This document shows, in pieces, positions 52,952 through 60,198 of a stretch of DNA of 64,000 bases. A program made the position numbers and the translations under genes. Position 1 is the first letter of the stretch, and every line of letters starts with the position of its first letter. The stretch comes from RHLJ01 sp965212165 (GTDB lineage Bacteria; Bacteroidota; Rhodothermia; Balneolales; Balneolaceae). The notes beneath the pieces were generated by a model that had not been told where the DNA came from, searched no databases, and was given only the letters and a program-made list of their open reading frames with translations. Where the stretch lies: assembly GCA_965212165.1 (NCBI GenBank), contig OZ243096.1:310001-374000 (forward strand). Reading direction: 5' to 3'.

Positions 52952-54295
52952 TTGAAAAAACACCTACCCAATATAAAGAAAGAATCATCGACCCTACTAA
53001 ATATTGGGATTCCAATAGTAGGAACTCAACTTTTAGGTATGGGTTTAACTGTTACTGACACCATAATGGCGGGCAGATTATCAGCAGCAGATTTAGCCGG
53101 TGTTGCCGTGGGTAATGCACTCTACCAGCCAGTAGTTCTGTTTGGGATGGCTACATTGGTTGCAATTAATCCTATTGTCTCTCAGTTTCTAGGTGCTCGT
53201 AAATTTTTTGAGATTGGAAAAAGTGCTCGACAAATGCTTTGGTTAGTTTTTTTCTTAGCTATTCCTTCTTTTTTTCTAATCCGAAATCTCGACTTTGTGA
53301 TGCACATTGCTGGTGTAGATCCGGAGATTATTCCACTCTCTACAAAGTATATTAAATCGGTTTCTTGGGGTATACCAGGGTTACTCATTTTTGCTGGATT
53401 AAGATATTTTAGTGAAGGTTTGGCGATCACAAAACCAGCCATGTACATCGCATTATTTACTCTACTTCTTAATATCCCAGCCGATTATATATTAATGTAT
53501 GGAAAGTTCGGTTTTCCTGCTTTAGGAGCTGAAGGTACAGGATATGCAACAACAATTGTTCAGCTTGCTTCTGGTGTTGCTATGATTATTTTCACGGTTT
53601 CATTTAAACCATTTAAAAGGTTTAATATTTATGCACGCACTCGAGGACCTGAATGGAAATACATTAAAGAACTTCTACATGTAGGGTTACCGAGTGGAGC
53701 TAGCTCGACCTTGGAGATATTACTATTTGCATCAGTTAGTTTATTAATGGGAACATTAAGTGTAACTGCATCTGCAGCTCATCAAGTTACACTTAGTATT
53801 GCAGCAACTATTTTTATGATTCCTTTTGGGCTTTCTATGGCAATCTCTCAACGTGTAGGATTAGCTGTTGGACAAGGTTCAATGGAAGATGCTCGCTTTA
53901 GAGGCTTTCTTGGAACTATAATTTGTACACTTATTATGACTTTTACAGCAATCCTAATTTTCTCTATTCCTGACACTATCGTCAGTATTTATACTAATGA
54001 TCCTGAAGTGAAAGGTCTTGCCATTTCTCTTCTTTTTATGGCTGGATTATTTCAAATTTCTGATGGATTACAAGTAGGAGCTTATGGTGCACTTCGTGGA
54101 TTAAAAGATACCAAAATACCAATGCTTGTTAATTTTATCTCTTATTGGTTGATTGGATTCACAGTCGGCTACTATTTAGGTATTCATACTGGAATGGGGC
54201 CAAAAGGACTTTGGATAGGACTGATCTCTGGGCTCTCGGTCGCTGCTATTCTTCATAATTTGAGATTTCATTTATTGACAAGAAAGTCTATATAA
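52952..54295 (+). CDS. MATE family efflux transporter
   Basis: A 447-residue Na+ or H+ driven multidrug antiporter of the NorM/MatE type with twelve predicted helices. The N-terminal pattern LNIGIPIVGTQLLGMGLTVTDTIMAGRLSAADLAGVAVGNA is typical. The second MatE half begins near EWKYIKELLHVGLPSGASSTLEILLF (about 230) and contains the HQVTLSIAATIFMIPFGLSMAISQRVG segment. The start is TTG 52952, preceded by an in-frame TGA and with no ATG before residue 31, so TTG is likely. It lies 65 bp before the type III polyketide synthase and might export its product, but it could equally be unrelated. Confidence 0.9.
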   Translation: MKKHLPNIKKESSTLLNIGIPIVGTQLLGMGLTVTDTIMAGRLSAADLAGVAVGNALYQPVVLFGMATLVAINPIVSQFLGARKFFEIGKSARQMLWLVFFLAIPSFFLIRNLDFVMHIAGVDPEIIPLSTKYIKSVSWGIPGLLIFAGLRYFSEGLAITKPAMYIALFTLLLNIPADYILMYGKFGFPALGAEGTGYATTIVQLASGVAMIIFTVSFKPFKRFNIYARTRGPEWKYIKELLHVGLPSGASSTLEILLFASVSLLMGTLSVTASAAHQVTLSIAATIFMIPFGLSMAISQRVGLAVGQGSMEDARFRGFLGTIICTLIMTFTAILIFSIPDTIVSIYTNDPEVKGLAISLLFMAGLFQISDGLQVGAYGALRGLKDTKIPMLVNFISYWLIGFTVGYYLGIHTGMGPKGLWIGLISGLSVAAILHNLRFHLLTRKSI

Positions 54296-54360
54296 TTATA
54301 AACGAACCTTCTTTCTAAAAGCAAGGTTTTAAATGCTGCAACAAACCTGTATCCTGTTAT

Positions 54361-55461
54361 ATGCCTGCATTCATTCACAACATAGTTACTGCAAATCCTG
54401 AGACATCGATTGATCAACAAACCATTCGAGAACTAATGAAATCGAAATTGGCTGATGACAGGAAAACTCAAGCCATACTTCATAGAATTTATTCTCAATC
54501 AGGTATTGAAAAGAGACACACCGTTGTTCACGATTTCTTAGACAAAAATGACGATGCTTTCTTTAGCAGAGCTTTAAGTAAAAACAATCAACCTACTACT
54601 AGTGAACGAAACGAGCTTTATAAAGCAGAATCGACTAAGCTATTTCTAGAAGTTGGGAAGAAACTATTAGACCGAAACCCTGGAATAGAAAAGTCTGCTA
54701 TTACCCATGTAATAACGGTGTCTTGCACTGGTTTTTTTGCACCTGGTCCAGATTTTGAAGTTGTTCGTGGTCTTGGACTTTCACCATCTACACAGCGTTT
54801 TCATGTTGGTTTTATGGGATGTTATGCCGCTTTTCCAGCATTAAAAATGGCACATTCTTTTTGTGAATCTGATCCTAGTGCAACAGTGATGGTTATTTGT
54901 GCGGAATTATGCACTATACATTTTCAGTACAAAAGCGATCCAGATAATATGATTGCTTCATCAGTATTTGCAGATGGAGCCTCAGGTGTTTTGATGTCAT
55001 CAAAAAGGCCATTAAAAACAGCTTTCCAATTAGATCATTTTGCCTCTTCTCTAGCTTATGAAGGTGAACAAGATATGGCTTGGACTATTGGAGATACTGG
55101 CTTCAATATGATTTTGTCGAGCTATGTCCCTGATATAATCGCCGCTAATTTAAAGGATGTGATTACGCCTCTTCTTGAGAAACTAACAATATCCAAAAAA
55201 GATATAGATCTATGGGCTGTTCATCCTGGTGGACGGGCAATTATTGATAAAGTAGAACAATCTATGGATCTGAAAGAATTTCAAGTCAGCTCTTCAAGGC
55301 ACATTCTGTCTGAATACGGAAATATGAGTAGTGCCACAGTATTATTTGTTCTAAAAGAGATTCTAGAGTCTAAACCAGAAAAAGGTACGCGTGTTCTTCC
55401 TATCGCCTTTGGTCCAGGACTTACCATAGAAACCGGATTACTTACCGTAGTTAATTCATAA
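54361..55461 (+). CDS. Type III polyketide synthase (chalcone/stilbene synthase-like)
   Basis: A 366-residue homodimeric synthase that extends a starter acyl-CoA with malonyl-CoA and cyclises the chain. The catalytic triad is visible: Cys154 in VGFMGCYAAFPALK, His288 in WAVHPGGRAI and Asn321 in SEYGNMSSAT. The thiolase-fold block VSCTGFFAPGPDFEVV (about 120-135) precedes the Cys. Bacterial relatives make alkylresorcinols, alkylpyrones or phloroglucinol from fatty or acetyl starters. A methyltransferase and an FAD monooxygenase follow (2 bp gap, then a 4-bp overlap). This matches phenolic-lipid cassettes such as SrsABC of Streptomyces and favours a methylated resorcinol or quinone lipid. The product is inferred. 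Confidence 0.92.
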   Translation: MPAFIHNIVTANPETSIDQQTIRELMKSKLADDRKTQAILHRIYSQSGIEKRHTVVHDFLDKNDDAFFSRALSKNNQPTTSERNELYKAESTKLFLEVGKKLLDRNPGIEKSAITHVITVSCTGFFAPGPDFEVVRGLGLSPSTQRFHVGFMGCYAAFPALKMAHSFCESDPSATVMVICAELCTIHFQYKSDPDNMIASSVFADGASGVLMSSKRPLKTAFQLDHFASSLAYEGEQDMAWTIGDTGFNMILSSYVPDIIAANLKDVITPLLEKLTISKKDIDLWAVHPGGRAIIDKVEQSMDLKEFQVSSSRHILSEYGNMSSATVLFVLKEILESKPEKGTRVLPIAFGPGLTIETGLLTVVNS

Positions 55462-55463
55462 TC

Positions 55464-56165
55464 ATGCCTTTCTTCCTGTCGCATCGTCAACCCAATTTAG
55501 TCGAGTTTATGGACAAAGATGATTGCGACCTCATTAAACTAGAAAATACCTATCGTCAATTTTCTACAATCAATGGTTTACTTTCAAATTGGAAACGAAT
55601 CTATAATAATAGATTGAAACCCATGATGAAGGACGCCGGAAGATCATATACTTTATTAGATATTGGTTTTGGTGGTGGTGACATCCCCCTGGCAATTTCT
55701 AGTTGGGCAAAAAATGATGGGATTAAACTTCAAATAACTGCAATCGAAACAGATCCTAGAGCCTTTCAATATGCACAATCATTACAAAATGAATCTTCTG
55801 TTTCATTCTTAAACTGTAGTTCAACCGATTTAGTGAATGATCACAAGTTATTCGATTTTGTAATCTCAAATCATGTACTTCATCACTTAGATAAAGAAAG
55901 CACACTTGAAATTTTGAATGAAGCAAAAACACTAGCAAACACCTTGGTTATCTTTAATGATATTGAACGAAGTGATTTAGGGTATCTTCTTTTTAATGTT
56001 TTTTCAAGACCATTATTCTGGAATTCTTTTATTACTGCAGATGGACTTACATCAATAAAACGATGTTATACTAAGAATGAACTCCAACATTTAGCTCCAA
56101 TTAATTGGCAAGTTGAAAGGTCATTTCCTTTTCGTTTGCTGTTAACCTATACAAATAAGTCATGA
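55464..56165 (+). CDS. SAM-dependent methyltransferase (class I)
   Basis: A 233-residue Rossmann-fold methyltransferase. Motif I is LLDIGFGGGDIPLA (about 64-77), with the acidic residue after strand 2 in AIETDPRAFQYA. A later motif is FDFVISNHVLHHLDKES (about 131-147). It shows no transmembrane segments. The start follows the polyketide synthase stop by 2 bp, and the stop overlaps the monooxygenase ATG. It probably methylates the polyketide-derived phenol on oxygen or carbon before or after hydroxylation. UbiE/UbiG-like specificity cannot be assigned. Confidence 0.88.
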   Translation: MPFFLSHRQPNLVEFMDKDDCDLIKLENTYRQFSTINGLLSNWKRIYNNRLKPMMKDAGRSYTLLDIGFGGGDIPLAISSWAKNDGIKLQITAIETDPRAFQYAQSLQNESSVSFLNCSSTDLVNDHKLFDFVISNHVLHHLDKESTLEILNEAKTLANTLVIFNDIERSDLGYLLFNVFSRPLFWNSFITADGLTSIKRCYTKNELQHLAPINWQVERSFPFRLLLTYTNKS

Positions 56166-57304
56166 AAACTGAAGATGTAGTAATTGTTGGTGGAGGTCCT
56201 GTCGGACTATTTATGGGGATTTGCCTTCATCATCATGGTATTCCTTGCACAATACTAGAACAACGAACAGAGGTAGTAAAAGAATCCCGGTCTCTAGGTA
56301 TTCATCCTGTTTCGATTGAACTTTTTGAAAAACTTGGAATAGTTGACGACTTCCTAAAGTCGGGAATTAAAGTTGATAGAGGAATTGCTCATGATGGAAA
56401 AGAAGAAATCGGAGAAATCACTTTTAAAGATTGTCCTGCTCCTTATCAATTTATACTCATAAATCCTCAGTTTAAAACAGAACAAATTCTAAGAGAACAC
56501 TTTTTAAAGCTTTGCCCAGATTCTTTAATCACAGGAGCAGAGCTAATTGGGTTACATGATAATTTTAGCTCAATTTCGCTAACTGCAAAAAAAGATAATC
56601 AAGAATATATCCTTGATGCAGGATATGTAATTGGTTGTGACGGTAAAAGCAGTTTCGTTCGTGAAGCTTCAGGAATCAAATTTAATGGAAAGCGATATCC
56701 CGATACATATATCATGGGAGACTTTGATGATACTACGGATTATGAAAATGACGCCGTAGTATATTTACCAAAAGAAGGATTGATTGAGTGCTTTCCACTT
56801 CCTGAAAATAAGCGCAGATGGGTTATTAAAACGGATAACTTTGTTTCAGAACCTACACCTGAATTGATTGCTGATTTGATAAAACAAAGGGTGAATGTTG
56901 ATATAGATCCATCTGCAAATCATATGGTTAGTGGATTTGGTGTCTCACATTATATTGCAGATCGATTTGTTAAGGATAGAATATTACTAGCAGGTGATGC
57001 CGCTCATGTTGTAAGTCCTATTGGAGGACAGGGAATGAATCTCGGATGGTTAGATGCCTGGCATTTAGCCAATGTGATGTCTTTTTGTAGAGGGATTTCT
57101 AAAGATTTACCCATTGCTGATTTGTTTGTATATGATTCAAAACAACGTCCAATGGCTAAGAAAGTAGCAAAACGAGCAGAATTAAATATGAGACTAGGAC
57201 GAAAAACTAATCTTCATACAATTAAAAAAATGATAGTTAAAACCATGCTTAAACCACCTTTTGATTCAATAATGGCAAATTTCTTTACTATGAGAGGATT
57301 ATAG
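56162..57304 (+). CDS. FAD-dependent monooxygenase (PHBH family)
   Basis: A 380-residue flavoprotein aromatic hydroxylase. The FAD ADP-binding motif VVIVGGGPVGLFMGICL (about 6-22) is followed by the Glu of TILEQR, the DG motif YVIGCDGKSSFVREASGI (about 155-172), and the second FAD motif ILLAGDAAHVVSPIGGQGMNLG (about 273-294). It ends in a basic tail. Such enzymes hydroxylate phenols and can convert resorcinols to hydroquinones that oxidise to quinones. As third member of the PKS-methyltransferase-oxygenase unit it is the likely SrsC counterpart. Its position and strong coupling are seen, while the reaction is inferred. Confidence 0.88.
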   Translation: MKTEDVVIVGGGPVGLFMGICLHHHGIPCTILEQRTEVVKESRSLGIHPVSIELFEKLGIVDDFLKSGIKVDRGIAHDGKEEIGEITFKDCPAPYQFILINPQFKTEQILREHFLKLCPDSLITGAELIGLHDNFSSISLTAKKDNQEYILDAGYVIGCDGKSSFVREASGIKFNGKRYPDTYIMGDFDDTTDYENDAVVYLPKEGLIECFPLPENKRRWVIKTDNFVSEPTPELIADLIKQRVNVDIDPSANHMVSGFGVSHYIADRFVKDRILLAGDAAHVVSPIGGQGMNLGWLDAWHLANVMSFCRGISKDLPIADLFVYDSKQRPMAKKVAKRAELNMRLGRKTNLHTIKKMIVKTMLKPPFDSIMANFFTMRGL

Positions 57305-57325
57305 AAAGATTATACAACTGAAATA

Positions 57326-58258
57326 ATGAACTATCTCTCCATACTCTTCCTTTTTTTATTAACCGTAACTCCTCTTCAGGCTCAAGTTAAAAAAGTAGCT
57401 GTTACCGTTGATGATTTACCCATAGTCTACTATGCAACACAAGATCTTGACCACTACAAAACCATCACAAAGAACCTTGTCCATATTTTTGATGACTATG
57501 AGATCCCTGCGATTGGGTATGTAAATGAATTGAAGCTTTACACCAACGGTAAACCAGATCAAGATAAAATAGAACTTTTGAGACTATGGTTATCTAATGG
57601 ATATGAACTAGGGAATCATACTTTTTCACATATGAACTACCATCGTTCAAATTTTGAAGATTTTACTAAAAACGTGGTTAAGGGTGAACAAATAACCAAA
57701 GAGCTAAGTAATGAATATGAGTTAGAATACAGGTTCTTTCGGCATCCTTATTTACGAAGTGGATTATCAAAATCTCATTCAGATTCCCTCTCTGCTTTTT
57801 TACATGAACTTGGATATATAGAAGCGCCGGTCACTATAGATAATGAAGACTACATTTTTGCTAAAGCATATCATATAGCCTATATCAGAAAAGATGTTAC
57901 CCTCATGGAAAGAATTGGAAATGCCTACATCGATTATATGGAAAAAAAGATTGTCCACTTTGAGCGAGTTTCGAAAGACCTCTTCGGAAGAAATATTTCT
58001 CAAACTTTACTCATTCATGCTAATCTATTAAACTCAGAATACCTTGATGAACTAGCTCAGGTGTATGTTGATCATGGGTATACCTTTGTAAGTCAAGAAG
58101 AAGTTTTATTGGACGAAGCGTATCAAACAGAAATAACTCGCTTTGGAGATTGGGGAATATCAATGCTAGATCGGATTGCGCTAAGCCAAGGAAAAAAAGG
58201 AGATTTTTTTAAGGATGATCCCCAGACCCCTGATTTTGTTAAGGAATTAGGAGAATAA
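57326..58258 (+). CDS. Exported polysaccharide deacetylase (NodB-like) family protein
   Basis: A 310-residue protein with a signal peptide ending LQAQ (about 20). The NodB fold is indicated by VAVTVDDLPIVYY (catalytic Asp-Asp, about 25-37) and the zinc motif NHTFSHMNYH (about 96-105), followed by FRHPYLRSG (RxxxR-like catalytic strand) and a late LLIHANLLNSEYLDELA with the histidine. It would deacetylate an amino sugar or peptidoglycan/capsule polymer in the envelope. It lies 21 bp after the FAD monooxygenase gene, so it may be cotranscribed, but its biochemistry has no obvious link to a polyketide. Confidence 0.85.
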   Translation: MNYLSILFLFLLTVTPLQAQVKKVAVTVDDLPIVYYATQDLDHYKTITKNLVHIFDDYEIPAIGYVNELKLYTNGKPDQDKIELLRLWLSNGYELGNHTFSHMNYHRSNFEDFTKNVVKGEQITKELSNEYELEYRFFRHPYLRSGLSKSHSDSLSAFLHELGYIEAPVTIDNEDYIFAKAYHIAYIRKDVTLMERIGNAYIDYMEKKIVHFERVSKDLFGRNISQTLLIHANLLNSEYLDELAQVYVDHGYTFVSQEEVLLDEAYQTEITRFGDWGISMLDRIALSQGKKGDFFKDDPQTPDFVKELGE

Positions 58259-58335
58259 AAGATACCGGATCGAAAAGCCAACGACCCGGTATATAAGGAC
58301 ATCTTAGCTACTACGCCAAGATCTTACCCAGACAC

Positions 58336-60096
58336 CTATTTAATTAACATCATTTTTTTAGTTATGGACTGATTTCCTGCTACTAATCGATAGATATATA
58401 CTCCGCTAGAAAGCTGACTGGCATCGAAATTCACGGTGTGATTTCCGGAATTCATTCTTCCATCTACTAGATTGGCTACTTCTTGGCCCAGTAGATTATA
58501 CACTTTGAGTTCAACTAGTCCAGGTTGTGGTAATTCAAAAGTGATACTCGTGCTTGGGTTGAATGGGTTGGGATGGTTTTGGGATAGACTATAAGTCTCA
58601 TTTATTTCTGTTTGTTGTTCATTAGATGTAGTTGCTCCATCCAGTATCAGCTTATTTACTATATAGTTCGAAGTTGTATCATTCCACTCCCATTCCAAAG
58701 TTGCACTATATTTCGAAAAATCAACGTCGGAGATATTCAATTCATTTCCTTCTGAGTTTACTATTCTCGTATTATTATCGAATCCAAACTGTAAGGTGTC
58801 AGTTTCACCGTCCCAGTTCATAAATTCAAAATCTATGTAAGAGCCGATAACATGGCTGATAGATTTTGTAATTCTACCCTCAAGTGGGTTCGGTGCTTTA
58901 ATGTCAGCACAACCTCCTCCTTGTTCACAATAAAGCAGATAACTGAAATTATAAATCAGATTATAAATTCCATCTAGAAAAGTATCCCATTGATTTGATC
59001 TAGTCATATTTAGAGCAATCGAAATGCCATAATTATACTCAGGAAACATAAAGGTAGCAGTTGAATTAAGACCTGCTCCAAAATGACCGACTATTTTAAT
59101 GGAAATATCTTCAACGATATATTCATTTAGGTCATAACTCATTAAACCTAACCCATAATTTGTTTGAAAAACCTGCATTTCGTCAAGACTTTCCTGGGAT
59201 AACAATACTCCAGGAGTTAAAATGGCATTAAGTAATCGAAGAGATTGCTCAGTTGTGCTCACAACACTTCCTGCATATTTTTGAGCTGTGAGGACTGCAT
59301 TCAGAGATTTACCAAACTGATCATTTGGTGTGCCATTATTGTCAGTCCAAACACCATTCAAACTATTAGGATCAATATTAATTGGAGCAAGTTCAAAAAT
59401 TCCATCCTCAACTACCCATGGGTAGTATTGCTGAGTTGTATATAACAGCCCTTTAAATTCGTTATCTTCGATAAATCGGTCTTGAAATATTTGCTCGCCA
59501 CTTTTACCAAGAATTTCCTCCATTACCAGACCTAGCACCATGTAATTGGTATTTGTGTATTTTACTTCTTTATTCTCGTTACATGAATCATCGGGTATTG
59601 TTTGTTCCAGAATGTATCTTACATCATGAACAGCAGTCGGATCCTGATCTATAATCTCCCAGGTATTGCTGATATACTCACAGGTGTTTGCTTTCATACT
59701 TAGCAGCTCTCGGAGTGTGAGGGTAGTATCCACATAAGTAACCGGCTCAATGTAATCGACATAAGGATTGTCTATGTTTAGACTATCCTTTTCCTGCAAT
59801 TGCATAATTACGGTTGCCAATAACGTTTTAGTAAAAGACCTGAAAATAAACCGGTCTTCATGATTGGCTGACATACCCTCTGTTTTAATTCCGGAGGATG
59901 TTGACCAATACTGTCCATTTTTATAAACGGTTATTGCACCTCCCATGTAAGGTTTATCTCCTATAATAAACTCAAGGTCTTTCTTGAACTGGCTCATATA
60001 ATGAGCCGTTGTATCCTGATTATACTGAGCAAGAATAGAAGTGTTAAGAGATAGGATTAACCCAATAACGATGGAAACCTTTTTAGTTGTATTCAT
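58336..60096 (-). CDS. T9SS-exported serine hydrolase (class C beta-lactamase/DD-peptidase fold)
   Basis: A 586-residue secreted protein with a signal peptide ending ILAQ (about 24). The serine beta-lactamase-like domain (about 30-400) has the SxxK motif SFTK (Ser87, Lys90) in RFIFRSFTKTLLATVIMQL, the YxN-type motif Y180-T-N in VKYTNTNYMVLGLVMEEILG, and HFGAGLNSTATFMFPEYNYGI with the HxG-like element. It may be an esterase, D-aminopeptidase or carboxypeptidase rather than a true beta-lactamase. After a linker, residues about 502-586 form a T9SS type A sorting domain (HPNPFNPSTSITFEL to MMLIK). This CTD is closely similar to that of the next gene upstream on the strand. Confidence 0.88.
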   Translation of the reverse strand: MNTTKKVSIVIGLILSLNTSILAQYNQDTTAHYMSQFKKDLEFIIGDKPYMGGAITVYKNGQYWSTSSGIKTEGMSANHEDRFIFRSFTKTLLATVIMQLQEKDSLNIDNPYVDYIEPVTYVDTTLTLRELLSMKANTCEYISNTWEIIDQDPTAVHDVRYILEQTIPDDSCNENKEVKYTNTNYMVLGLVMEEILGKSGEQIFQDRFIEDNEFKGLLYTTQQYYPWVVEDGIFELAPINIDPNSLNGVWTDNNGTPNDQFGKSLNAVLTAQKYAGSVVSTTEQSLRLLNAILTPGVLLSQESLDEMQVFQTNYGLGLMSYDLNEYIVEDISIKIVGHFGAGLNSTATFMFPEYNYGISIALNMTRSNQWDTFLDGIYNLIYNFSYLLYCEQGGGCADIKAPNPLEGRITKSISHVIGSYIDFEFMNWDGETDTLQFGFDNNTRIVNSEGNELNISDVDFSKYSATLEWEWNDTTSNYIVNKLILDGATTSNEQQTEINETYSLSQNHPNPFNPSTSITFELPQPGLVELKVYNLLGQEVANLVDGRMNSGNHTVNFDASQLSSGVYIYRLVAGNQSITKKMMLIK

Positions 60097-60198
60097 GTGT
60101 TCTATTTTGAATTATGATTCGACTCAAAAATGATAAAATTAGAGTATTTAACCCTTGAGTAATGTTGCTAATGACCTTTTTTGATTAAATTGACAACT

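Noticed and set aside
54305..54330. Terminator between the MATE and polyketide synthase genes
   Set aside because: The AACCTT/AAGGTT stem is only 6 bp with a 12-nt loop and four T. It is too weak to claim a transcript break.
58262..58292. Hairpin ATACCGG/CCGGTAT after the deacetylase gene as a terminator
   Set aside because: The 7-bp stem has a 17-nt loop and no T-run, so termination is not supported.
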